A DNA stretch of 53,679 nucleotides from Lingula anatina. Taxonomy: Eukaryota > Brachiopoda > Lingulata > Lingulida > Lingulidae. The position numbers were made by a program, and so were the translations under genes. The notes beneath the pieces are model-generated. The model worked only from the letters and a program-made list of their open reading frames with translations, was not told where the DNA came from and did no database searches. Below, piece by piece: positions 25,682 to 37,344 of this stretch (its first letter is position 1; every line of letters starts with the position of its first letter). The stretch lies in assembly GCF_001039355.2 (NCBI RefSeq), contig NW_019775927.1, forward strand, positions 26,295 to 79,973, written 5' to 3'.

Positions 25682-26019
25682 AGACACATACAGAGACAAT
25701 AAAGACATTTTATCTATATCAAGATTTTTGCTAATCAAACCGTTGTCCCCAAAGGCCGAAAATTTTACATTAACCCTTGTGACCTTGAACATACATAAAA
25801 CTGAGTGGGATATATAAGTGACCCTTTTCCAAAATGATAATTTTTCAGGTACAACATATAGCGGCAATGGTCACAATGGTCACCTGTGTAGCAATATCCT
25901 TGTTGCACTGACCTGTGCTGATGATGCTGTGAGGTTGAGATGGGTTCAGCTATCCTCAGTGTGACGATAGTCCAGGAAACACACCTTCATCTCTACTGAA
26001 TCAGATAATACATCATCAA

Positions 26020-26336
26020 CTAAAAAAGCACACCGAGAGCATAGACCTCTGCCAAGGCAGCAAAGTCTCCACCCAATGCCTTTCACCCCTAAATTTTAAT
26101 TCTATAATGATAAAGTTTTTTGATTTTTGATTATTGATTGACTAATGATCCAGATCACCACCAAAAAGTAATCATCTGTTCCTTGGCCCACTTCTGACAG
26201 TTCCAGAAAATTTCATCAAAATCGGTCCATAACTTTTTCTGTAACGTTGCTAACAGACAGACAGACAGAAAGACAGATAGACAGACAGGCAAACTAACAG
26301 AACCAAAAACATAACTTCCTTGGTGGAGGTAATAAA
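26020..26336. mobile_element. Interspersed repeat with complementary ends and GACA tail
   Basis: Begins 'agcacaccgagagcatagacctctgccaagg' and ends 'cttccttggtggaggtaataa'; the termini are complementary (CCTC-GCCAAGG with CCTTGG-GGAGG). A (GACA)n-type tract precedes the right end, after 'aaaatcggtccataactttttc'. Resembles a short interspersed repeat widespread in aquatic animals, perhaps derived from an RTE-type LINE; the class is uncertain. Confidence 0.55.
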
Positions 26337-26637
26337 AAATAAATATGTAGACACATACACTAGTTATAACACAGAAATATCACAGTGATTAAAATATATT
26401 ATTATATTATATAATAAACACATACAGCAACAATAAAGACATAGACGGTGATGAGAACAGTACAGACACATTAAATGTCACAACAGACAATGCACAGGTA
26501 TCAGAATGTATATATGAAAAAATTTTGTCCATAAAAATAATTATGCTAAGCAAACCCTCACCTCCCCAACTTCGAACAGTTCACATTAACTCTTGTCACC
26601 TTGAAAAAATATATATATATAACTGAGTGGGATCTAA

Positions 26638-26835
26638 TACTGAATTCCCAATGATTTAGATCGATCCATCTGGATTGACCTAACTCATTGGGGGTTCACG
26701 CTAGTGCGCACAGAAGTTAATTACCCCTTACAGCTTTTAGTAGTCAGGACAGACATTTAAGCCGGCTAATCTGACAGTAATCTAGTGAGACTCCCCACGG
26801 GGTTAGATCGATCTAAAATCTGTGGTAATGCACTG
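26638..26835. mobile_element. PIF/Harbinger-like MITE, copy 4
   Basis: 198 bp between two TAA triplets (26635-26637 and 26836-26838), inserted in the array phrase 'gggatctaagtgaccc'. It lacks part of the interior ('aaattgctgtcagcca') that is present in copy 5. Confidence 0.8.
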
Positions 26836-26838
26836 TAA

Positions 26839-27001
26839 GGCTTCATTCACATGGAAAATCTATTTTCTAAAAATTGAGAATTAATTACAGCTTTGGAAGT
26901 AACTGGGTCGCGCTGCCAGTAATTATGCCGCGGGGTATTCAGGGCACAGACCGTGATCACAAGATACCGCAAATAGAAAATAGGTTCATATGAACGGCCC
27001 C
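26839..27001. mobile_element. Second, unrelated 163-bp MITE with TAA target
   Basis: Begins GGCTTCATTCACATGGAAAATCTATTTTCT. Its right end, inverted, reads GGGGCCGTTCATATGAACCTATTTTC. TAA flanks both sides. The duplicate locus at 31930 has a single TAA and no insert, which defines the element borders exactly. Confidence 0.85.
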
Positions 27002-29011
27002 TAAGTGACCCTTTTCAAAAATAATAATTTCTCAGGTACAACATATAGTGGCAATGGTCACAATGGGATTGAAGAGAATCGCCAGTGTAGCAATATCGTT
27101 GTTGCACTGACCTGTGCTGATGATGTAAGGTTGAGATGAGTTCAGCTGATCAGAATACATACAGACTCATTCAATGTCACAACAGACAATGCATAGGCAT
27201 CAGAATGTACACATGAAATTTTGTCCATATAAGGACCTTTGCTAAGCGCACACCAGCCCCCAATTCCCAACAGTTCACATTAACCCTTGTCACCTTCAAC
27301 ATATCTAAAACTGATTTGGATCTAAGTGACCAAAATGAGAATTTCTCTGGTACAACATATAGTGGCGATGGTTGCAATACGATTGAGAAGAATCACCAGT
27401 ATGGCAATATCGTTGTTGCACTGACCTTTGCTGATACTGTGAGGTTGAAGAACTAGATGGTGAACAGATGAGTTCAGATGTCCTCAGTGTGACGATAATC
27501 CAGGAAACACACCTTCATCTCTACTGAAAACAGATAATGCATCATCAATAAAAATATATATATGTAGACACATACAGTAGTTATAACACAGAAATAACAC
27601 AGTGATCAAAATATATTATTATATTATATAAATAACACATACAGCAACAATAAAGACAAAGACAGTGATAAGAATACATATAGACACATTCAACGACAAA
27701 CAGACAATGAACAGTCATGAGAATTCATTTATGAAATTTTGTATGTATAAATATATTTGCTAAGCGCATCCCCCCCCCCCCCCCAACCCCAACAGTTTAC
27801 ATTAACCCTTGTCACCTTGAATATATATAAAACTGAGTGGGATCTAATTCACCTTTTTCCAAAATGATAATTTTGCAGGTAAAACATATAGCGGCAATGT
27901 TCAAAATGGGATTGAAGAGAATCACCAGTGTACCAATATCGTTGTTGCACTGACCTGTGCTGATGATGTGAGGTTGAGTTGAGTTCAGATGATCAGAATA
28001 CATACAGACTAATTCAATGTCACAACAGACAATACACAGGCATCAGAATGTATCTATAAAATTTTGTCTATATCAAGATTTTTGCTAAGCGTACAACTCC
28101 CTCCCACCCCCAACCAAATCTCAACAGTTCACATTTACCCTTTATTGTCACCTTGAGTATATCTAAAACTGAGTATGCATGATATAATGGCACAATATTA
28201 CAGATATAAAGAGATTTTACGCCTGATCATGTGTGTGTTATATAATTTTTTATTATTTTTAAAATACTGGATAAGCTGAACACTTCTTTGTTTTAACAAA
28301 ATGTCAAATTTTTCTGTTTTTTTATTCTAAAAATAATACAACTTTCAAAATTGGCATAAAATTATTGTTTAGTTTTTTAAAATCAATTTTGAAGTTCTTT
28401 GAGCTTTTTTAATACTAAATTGTAGCAATATCGTTGTTGCACTGACCTTTGCTGATACTGTGTGGTTGTAGAAGGAGATGGTGAACAGATGAATTCAACT
28501 GTCCTCAGTGTGATGATAATCCTGGAAACACACCTTCATTTCTACTGAAAACAGATAATAAATCATCATTAAAAAAAAAAAAAAATTATATATATATATA
28601 TATATGGTAGTTACAACACAGACATAACACAGTGATCAAAATATATTATTATATTATAATAAACACATACAGCAACAATAAAGAGATAGACAGTGATCAG
28701 AATACATGCAGACACATTCAATGTCTCAACAGACAATGCAAAGTCATCAAGATGTATAAATGAAATTTTGTTTATATCAAGAGTTTTGCCCAACGAATGC
28801 TCGCCCCCCAACTCCAAACAGTTAACATTAACCCTTGTCACCCTGAACATATCAAAAACTGATTTAGATCTCAATGATCCATTTACAAATGTGGCGATGG
28901 TCACAATGGGATTGAATAGAATCACCAGTGTAGCAATATCTTTGTTGCACTGACCTTTGCTGATACTGTGTGGTTGTAGAACGAGACGGTGAACAGATGA
29001 ATTCAACTGTC

Positions 29012-29951
29012 NNNNNNNNNNNNNNNNNNNNNNNNNNNNNNNNNNNNNNNNNNNNNNNNNNNNNNNNNNNNNNNNNNNNNNNNNNNNNNNNNNNNNNNNN
29101 NNNNNNNNNNNNNNNNNNNNNNNNNNNNNNNNNNNNNNNNNNNNNNNNNNNNNNNNNNNNNNNNNNNNNNNNNNNNNNNNNNNNNNNNNNNNNNNNNNNN
29201 NNNNNNNNNNNNNNNNNNNNNNNNNNNNNNNNNNNNNNNNNNNNNNNNNNNNNNNNNNNNNNNNNNNNNNNNNNNNNNNNNNNNNNNNNNNNNNNNNNNN
29301 NNNNNNNNNNNNNNNNNNNNNNNNNNNNNNNNNNNNNNNNNNNNNNNNNNNNNNNNNNNNNNNNNNNNNNNNNNNNNNNNNNNNNNNNNNNNNNNNNNNN
29401 NNNNNNNNNNNNNNNNNNNNNNNNNNNNNNNNNNNNNNNNNNNNNNNNNNNNNNNNNNNNNNNNNNNNNNNNNNNNNNNNNNNNNNNNNNNNNNNNNNNN
29501 NNNNNNNNNNNNNNNNNNNNNNNNNNNNNNNNNNNNNNNNNNNNNNNNNNNNNNNNNNNNNNNNNNNNNNNNNNNNNNNNNNNNNNNNNNNNNNNNNNNN
29601 NNNNNNNNNNNNNNNNNNNNNNNNNNNNNNNNNNNNNNNNNNNNNNNNNNNNNNNNNNNNNNNNNNNNNNNNNNNNNNNNNNNNNNNNNNNNNNNNNNNN
29701 NNNNNNNNNNNNNNNNNNNNNNNNNNNNNNNNNNNNNNNNNNNNNNNNNNNNNNNNNNNNNNNNNNNNNNNNNNNNNNNNNNNNNNNNNNNNNNNNNNNN
29801 NNNNNNNNNNNNNNNNNNNNNNNNNNNNNNNNNNNNNNNNNNNNNNNNNNNNNNNNNNNNNNNNNNNNNNNNNNNNNNNNNNNNNNNNNNNNNNNNNNNN
29901 NNNNNNNNNNNNNNNNNNNNNNNNNNNNNNNNNNNNNNNNNNNNNNNNNNN
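29012..29951. other. Assembly gap (940 Ns)
   Basis: Run of N inside the tandem array. Flanking repeat phrases on both sides suggest more array units are missing. Long frames spanning it are artefacts. Confidence 0.99.
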
Positions 29952-31096
29952 GGATTCAAACGACTGCGCATGTCCGAAAAGTGCACTGTTTGAAATAAAC
30001 AAGTTGGTGAAATTGACAAAGCCTGCCTGTGTTTAGCCACTGGTTGATTTGATTTAATTTGCCCTCTGGTGTTGTTTTGAAAATTTATTCTAGAAACATT
30101 CTATTGATTTTATGTTTTAAAAAGTAAATAAATTGGATTTTCCTGAGAATAACAGGGATCTTTATACCTGGGTCAAAATCTGGTAGGGCCATTTTGGCCC
30201 ACTTGGTGAAAAAGAATTGGGCCATTTTTAAAAAATGTGTAACACAGTGATCAAAATATATTATTATATTATAATAAACACATACAGTGACAATAAATAC
30301 ATAGACAGTGATCAGAATACATACAGACACATTCAACATATCAACAGACAATGCAAAGTCATCAAGATGTATACATGAAATTTTGTTTATATCAAGTGTT
30401 TTGCCCAGCGAACCCTCATCCCCCAATACCAAACAGCTAACATTAACCCTTGTCACCTTGAACATATCAAAAACTGATTTGGATCTCAATGACCCATTTA
30501 CAAATGATAATTTCCCAGTTACAACATGTAGTGGCGATGGACACAATGGGATTGAATAGAATCACCAGTGTAGCATTATATCTTTGTTGCACTGACCTTT
30601 GCTGATACTGTGTGGTTGTAGAAGGAGATGGTGAACAGATGAATTTAACTGTCCTCATTGTGATGATAATCCTGGAAACACACCTTCATTTCTACTGAAA
30701 ACAGATAATAAATCATCAATAAAAAAATATATATATATATTTATATACTATAATAGAGAAATACAGCGACAATAAAGACATTTTTTCTATATCAAGATTT
30801 TTGCAAATCAAACCCTTGCCCCCAAAGGCCGAAAAGTTTACATTAACCCCTGTCACTTTCAACATACATAAAACTGAGTGGGATATATAAGTGACCCTTT
30901 TCCAAAATGATAATTTTTCAGGTACAACATATAGCGGCAATGGTCACAATGGTCACCTGTGTAGCAATATCCTTGTTGCACTGACCTGTGCTGATGATGC
31001 TGTGAGGTTGAGATGGGTTCAGCTATCCTCAGTGTGACGATAGTCCAGGAAACACACCTTCATCTCTACTGAAAACAGATAATACATCATCAACTA

Positions 31097-31412
31097 AAAA
31101 AGCACTCTGAGAGCGCAGACCTCCGCCAAGGCAGCAAAGTCTCCACCCAATGCCTTTCATCCCTAAATTTTCATGCTACAATGATTTAGTTTTTTTTTTA
31201 TTTTTGATTATTGATTATTGATTGACTAAAGATCCGGATCACCACCGAAAGGTAATCATCTGTTCCTTGGCCCACTTCTGACAGTTCCAGAAAATTTCAT
31301 CAAAATCGGTCCATAACTTTTTCTATAATGTTGCTAACAGACAGACAGAGAGACAGATAGACAGACAGGCAAACTAATGGAACCAAAAACATAACTTCCT
31401 TGGTGGAGGTAA
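31097..31412. mobile_element. Interspersed repeat with complementary ends, second copy
   Basis: Duplicate of 26020-26336, beginning 'agcactctgagagcgcagacctccgccaagg'. This copy preserves the complementary ends better (CCTCCGCCAAGG / CCTTGGTGGAGG). Confidence 0.55.
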
Positions 31413-31715
31413 TAAAAAATAAATAAATAGACACATACACTAGTTATAACACAGATATATCACAGTGATCAAAATATATTATTATATTATATAATAAACA
31501 CATACAGCAACAATAAAGACAGACGGTGATGAGAACAGTACAGACACATTAAATGTCACAACAGACAATGCACAGGTATCAGAATGTATATATGAAAAAA
31601 GTTTGTCCATAAAAATAATTATGCTAAGCAAACCCTCACCTCCCCAACTCCGAACAGTTCACATTAACACTTGTCACCTTGAAAAAAAATATATATATAA
31701 CTGAGTGGGATCTAA

Positions 31716-31929
31716 TACTGAATTCCCAATGATTTAGATCGATCAATCTGGATCGACCTAACTCATTGGGGGTTCACGCTAAATTGCTGTCAGCCAAGTG
31801 CGCACAGAAGATAATTACCCCTTACAGCTTTTAGTAGTCGGGACAGATATTTAAGCCGGCTAAGCTGACAGTAATCTAGTGAGACTCCCCACAGGGTTAG
31901 ATCGAACTAAAACCTGTGGTAATGCACTG
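31716..31929. mobile_element. PIF/Harbinger-like MITE, copy 5
   Basis: 214 bp, TAA on both sides (31713-31715 and 31930-31932). Duplicate of copy 4 but with the interior intact. Ends ACTGAATTCCCAATGATTTA and (inverted) CAGTGCATTACCACAGATTT. Confidence 0.8.
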
Positions 31930-33350
31930 TAAGTGACCCTTTTCAAAAATAATAATTTTTCAGGTACAACATATAGTGGTAATGGTCACAGTGGGATTGA
32001 AGAGAATGGCCAGTGTAGCAATATTGTTGCACTGACCTGTGCTGATGATGTAAGGTTGAGATGAGTTCAGCTGATCAGAATACATACAGACTCATTCAAT
32101 GTCACAACAGACAATGCATAGGCATCAGAATGGACACATGAAATTTTGTCCATATAAGGACCTTTGCTAAGCGCACACCAGCCCCCAATTCCCAACAGTT
32201 CACATTAACCCTTGTCACCTTCAACATATCTAAAACTGATTTGGATCTAAGTGACCAAAATGAGAATTTCTCTGGTACAACATATAGTGGCGATGGTTGC
32301 AATTCGATTGAGAAGAATCACCAGTATGGAAATATTGTTGTTGCACTGACCTTTGCTGATACTGTGAGGTTGAAGAACTAGATGGTGAACAGATGAGTTC
32401 AGCTGTCCTCAGTGTGACGATAATCCAGGGAAACACACCTTCATCTCTACTGAAAACAGATAATGCATCATCAATAAAAATTAATATATGTAGACACATA
32501 TAGTAGTTATAACACAGTGATCAAAATATATTATTATATCATATAATTAACAAATACAGCAACAATAGAGGCAAAGACAGTGATAAGAATACATACAGAC
32601 ACATTCAATGTCACAACAGAAAATGCATAGGTATCAGAATGTATACATGAAATTTTGTCCATATAAAGATTTATGCTAAGCAAACTCCCCCCCCCTAAAA
32701 AAAAAAAAAAAAAAAACTCCGAACAGTTCACATTAACCCTTGTCAACTTGGAAATAAATATAACTGAGTGGGATCTATTCCAAAATTATGATTTCTCAGG
32801 TACAACTTATACTGGCAGTGGTCGCAATGGGATTGAAAAGAATTGCCAGTGTAGCAATATCATTGTTGTACTGAACTGTGATGAGGCTGCGAGGTTCAGA
32901 TGAGTTCAGCTGTCCTCAGTGTGACGATAAACCAGGAAACACACCTTCATCCCTTCTGAAAAAAGATAATATATCATCAATAAAAAATATATATATGCAC
33001 ACACATACATTAGGTACAACACAGACATAACACAGTGATCAAAATATATTATAATATTATAATCTACACATACAGCAACAATAAAGACATAGACAGTGAT
33101 CAGAATACATATAAACACATTCAATGTCAAACAGACAATGAACAGGCATCATTTTATATATATAAATATTTTTGCTAAGTGCACCCCCCCCAACCCCGAA
33201 CAGTTTACATTAACCCTTGTCACCTTGAATATATATGTAAAACTGAGTGGGATCTAAGTGTCCTTTTTCCAAAATGATACTTTCTCAGGTACAACATATA
33301 ATAAACACATACAACAAAAAATAAAGACATAGACAGAGATCAGAATACAT

Positions 33351-33438
33351 NCAAAACAAAAAAACAAAAGAATCAAAAATTTAACAATAAAATTTTTCCA
33401 AAAAAAAATTTATGTAAAAAAAACCCCCCCCCCCCCCC

Positions 33439-33466
<28 letters not shown>
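33351..33466. other. Low-quality or corrupted sequence in the array
   Basis: Starts with an N. The bases can be aligned to the unit at about 32600-32715 only if many G, C and T bases have become A ('aaaacaaaaaaacaaaagaatc', then a C-run and a long A-run). Such one-base decay is a sequencing-read pattern, not a biological one. Confidence 0.7.
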
Positions 33467-33469
<3 letters not shown>

Positions 33470-34623
33470 CGAACAGTTCACATTAACCCTTGTCAACTTG
33501 GAAATAAATATAACTGAGTGGGATCTATTCCAAAATTATGATTTCTCAGGTACAACTTATAGTGGCAGTGGTCGCAATGGGATTGAAAAGAATTGCCAGT
33601 GTAGCAATATCATTGTTGTACTGAACTGTGATGAGGCTGCGAGGTTCAGATGAGTTCAGCTGTCCTCAGTGTGACGATAAACCAGGAAACACACCTTCAT
33701 CCCTTCTGAAAAAAGATAATATATCATCAATAAAAAATATATATATGCACACACATACATTAGGTACAACACAGACATAACACAGTGATCAAAATATATT
33801 ATAATATTATAATCTACACATACAGCAACAATAAAGACATAGACAGTGATCAGAATACATATAAACACATTCAATGTCAAACAGACAATGAACAGGCATC
33901 ATTTTATATATCAGTCATTCTTTGCTAGTGGTGCACTGCAGGGGGGCCATAACAAGAATGTTATTTAAATTTAGATAGCCAACCAAATTCTCATGACATC
34001 GTTGTGTATGTTTCAATAACAAATCAAAGAAGCTGCATGAGCAAGGAGGATGCTGTTATAAAAGCAAAATAAGAGAAAAAGCAGAAAATATATCGAAATT
34101 ACCCTCAAAATGGCGTCCTTTTTTGTGGAATTTCGACCCTACCTCTATTTAGGAACAGTTTGTTTAGGGTTTGAATGAATTANGACATAGACAGAGATCA
34201 GAATACATACAGACACATTCAATGTCTCAACAGACAATGCACAGGCATCAATGTATATACATGAAATTTTGCTTATGTTAAGATTTTTGCTAAGCAAACC
34301 CTTGCCCCCCCCAATATCTCTCAACAGTTCACATTAACCCTTGTCACCTTGAATATATTAAAAACTGATTTGGATCTCAATGACTGATTTACAAATGATA
34401 ATTTCCCAGTTATAACATATAGTGGCGATGGTCACAATGGGATTGAATAAAATCACCATTGTAGCAATATCGTTGTTGCATAATTGACCTTTGCTGATGC
34501 TGTGAAGTTGAAGATCTATAAATGGTGAACAGATGAATTCAGCTGTCCTCAGTGTGATGATAATCGTGAATATCTTCATCTCTACTGAAAATAAATAAAT
34601 AATCATCAATTAAAAAAAAAAAA

Positions 34624-34637
34624 ATATATATATATAC

Positions 34638-34714
<77 letters not shown>
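34624..34714. repeat. (TA)n microsatellite
   Basis: About 90 bp of alternating TA at the 3' side of the LINE, preceded by an A-run; it may be the LINE's tail or an array microsatellite. Confidence 0.95.
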
Positions 34715-34719
<5 letters not shown>

Positions 34720-35292
34720 CATAAAATGTCCCTTATTCACTTGCAGATATTTTTCTCTTAATTCTGTATATGCTACACATGTCATTAAAAAATGGTATTC
34801 GTCTTCAACATCATAAATATTATGTTTTTTACAGATTAAACAGAGTCTATTGCATCTTTCTATACCTCTCCCTCTACCGCTCTCAATAATTAGTAGGTGC
34901 ATGATTTGCGCATCTGAATCTTGCTAGTGAGGTTCTATGTTTTTCATTTTTAACGCTTAATAAGTAACACTCCAGTGTTTACGTACTCTTAAATAATGAA
35001 TAAGTATCCAGTTTGCTGCTCCTACATATGTGCCATATTTGGCTAGCATTATCTACTAATCTTTCTCTGAAAACTTCAATAAAAAAAACAGAATTTCCCA
35101 CACCCTGAGCCTCTCAGACATATCCAAATCCATATCTGTATAAGTGTTTTAACATCTGTGGCCCAAGTGTGCCTTCCACTTGAATCTAATATAAATAGCA
35201 CATCATATACGTGAGCAGGATAGCGATCTTCATTCATATGTACAAGCTTTAACCAATATTTTATACTATTTACCATATAATTGGTATAAAAA

Positions 35293-36129
35293 TTATGGAT
35301 ATCTTCCGCATTCGCCTAGTACAGCTTCCGTCACAGTATTTGAACTAACACCTAATAAATATCTACAAAATTTTGCTTGGAAGATTTCAATACTTTCTAC
35401 CGGTTTATAACCCCATATCTCAGCACCACAAAAAAGAATGGGTGTTATCATTCTATCAAAAAGAAAGAAAGCTTCCTTAAAGGAAATACATGCTTGCTTT
35501 TTCAAATATAACTTAACAACAAATAATGCTTTATTGGCTTGGTTGATTTGATGTTGGATAGTTTTACACCAATCGAGGAAGACTCCAAAATATGTTCCTA
35601 AGTATTTATATGCAGATACTGCTTCTAATTTTTTGCCCTTGAAAAACCACCTTTCATTTTTCTTTATTTTACCGCCTCTCTTAAATACTACTATTTTTGT
35701 CTTTTGGACATTTACTAGCATACCATACTGACTGCAATATTTTTCTAATTGATGGATTTGTTTCTGTAACCCCCCAACAGTGTCTGAAATGCATACAATG
35801 TCATCAGCATAAAGCAAAGACATGAGATTTGGAAACACCTCATTTATGTAAATACCCTGATATCCAGCTGTCAGAGAATTAAGCTCTCCTGGGTGGGGAG
35901 ATCGAAAAAAGAGAGGAGAGAAGAGGAGAGTCGGGGCCATGCGGTGCGTCACTGTTTCAGACAGAGTGTGGAAGCGTTTTAAGCGCTGGACATTGTAGTT
36001 ATGGGATTTATTGTTGGAAAAGACTGTGTTGATGTTCCGTGGACTGCACTGAATGCTTTGATACCATAAATGCACCAAGTTACGGCATAAACTAACCAAG
36101 ATAGGATAATAATAATTTGTGTTGAACAC
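35293..36129 (-). pseudogene. LINE reverse transcriptase, catalytic half
   Basis: The longest uninterrupted piece of the LINE. The reliable part starts near GELNSLTAGYQGIY and contains YADD (motif C), LEKYCSQYGM, NVQKTKIVVF and the thumb region. The preceding ~90 residues in this frame are a different frame from the true protein, so a frameshift lies near 35900. The frame closes at ECGRYP and resumes after a break. Confidence 0.8.
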
Positions 36130-36186
36130 TATCGAAAGCGGCTGAGAAATCTATAAAAATACAGTAGCATCTGCCTTTTCTTTGAC

Positions 36187-36651
36187 TTAAGTATTTTTGT
36201 ACGCAACCTTCAATGTAAAAATGTGATTGATAGTGGAGTAACCAATTTTATAGGCGGCTTGAGCTTCAATCATTGTATTATTTTCCACTGCCCAATTATT
36301 AAATCTGTTACTCAAAATTTTCATAAATATTTTTCCCATGACATTCAAAAGCGCAATTCCTCTATAATTTGTTGCCACATTTACATTTCCTTTTTTGAGC
36401 AATGGGTACAGAATGGCATTGCACCAGCTAGAGGGAAATTTTCCACTTATTAATACAGTATCATAAAGATTTAACAACAATGGTGATAAATGGTTGAAGC
36501 CATATTTAAACATTTCAATCACTAATCCATCTGGACCTGGAGATTTTCCATTTTTCATGGTGCGTACAGACATGCTGAAATTGTCGGTCCGATCGGTCAT
36601 GACCGAGAAATTTTGTCTGGACCGGTAGAAAATTGGACTTGGTCGGTCCAA
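36187..36651 (-). pseudogene. LINE reverse transcriptase, N-terminal half
   Basis: From GKSPGPDGL to NHIFTLKVAYKNT this reads as RT motifs 0-2 in one frame. Upstream residues (about 36651-36560) are not LINE and belong to an inserted or replaced segment containing repeats of GGTCCGATCGGTC. The frame ends at a stop at 36187, just before motif A. Confidence 0.75.
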
Positions 36652-37344
36652 AGGACTGACAAGAGTTTTAAGAACTGTAATTTTGAATTTATGTGTCAGA
36701 TCGCATTACACAGTATCATACCCTGAACAAATTTTGAGTGGTGATGCAATGCTTTTCAACCCCGCTGAGAATCGTCACTATCACATCGCGTACTAGGCAA
36801 GAGCGATGTCGCGTCTGATACTGTGAAATGCGATCTGATACACACCTTGAAAACGGGTAGTGTGGTCCGATTTACCGGTGAATTCAGGATCATCGGTGCC
36901 GAGTCTGGTAGTTGGGTAGGCCTGAACTTGTAAAAATGATTTTGCCATGCTTGTGGGCTGATATTATTCTTTTTAATAGACTGAGCACTTTTCAGAGACT
37001 TTATATAATTCCATATTTCCTTTGTGGTTTTTAAAGCGTGCAGTTGCTCGACTTCCTTTGCAGTGTAAGAATTTTTCTTCATTTCACAGAGTGCCTTAAA
37101 CTTACTCTTACATTCCTTATATTTTTTAAAAATCATTTTGATTATTTGACTTCCTAAAATCATTGAGACATTTGAATTTAAGTTGTTTTAATAGATCACA
37201 TTCTTGATCCCACCACCTAGGTTGATTTCTTTGATCTTTGCTTTCCCTCACTAAAAAGAGAGTACCTGACCGATCAGAATACCAGACAATGTAATTCGTG
37301 GGCTTTAAATACATTCGAAAAGTGGAGTATTGCAAGGAATGATA

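Larger units (their letters stand above)
25679..27560. repeat. Segmental duplication, copy A
   Basis: Collinear with 30751-32490: the same order of array units, the same inverted-end repeat with GACA tail (26020-26336 versus 31097-31412) and the same MITE (26638 versus 31716). Copy A additionally holds a 163-bp MITE at 26839-27001, which accounts for most of the length difference. Confidence 0.85.
30751..32490. repeat. Segmental duplication, copy B
   Basis: Partner of 25679-27560, without the 163-bp MITE. A few percent divergence by eye, with small indels. Confidence 0.85.
24750..34600. repeat. Degenerate tandem array of a ~0.5-kb complex repeat
   Basis: Ordered landmarks recur many times: 'acattaacccttgtcaccttgaa'; 'actgagtgggatctaagtgaccc' or 'actgatttggatctcaatgaccc'; 'ttctcaggtacaacatatagtggcgatggtcacaatgggattga'; 'tagcaatatcgttgttgcactgacct'; 'gttcagctgtcctcagtgtgacgataatccagg'; a TA microsatellite; 'caaaatatattattatattat'; 'gacagtgatcagaatacatacagacacattcaatgtc'; 'atgaaattttgtc'; a poly-C tract. 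Copies differ by substitutions, deletions and nested insertions. Open frames in the region are chance products of this repeat; no active gene is seen. Confidence 0.85.

Noticed and set aside
25900-25960. CTGATGA in array units as a possible hammerhead core
   Set aside because: No GAAA core or flanking stems follow; the match is limited to the heptamer.
28611-30002. Long open frames of 340-460 codons on both strands
   Set aside because: They are created by the 940-base N gap and contain almost only unknown residues.
33656-33880. Identical 74-codon frames at 32906-33130 and 33656-33880
   Set aside because: Identity comes from the 750-bp repeat, not from selection on a protein; no domain.
24750-34600. 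CRISPR-like array
   Set aside because: Eukaryotic context; units are ~0.5 kb, diverged and without uniform spacers.
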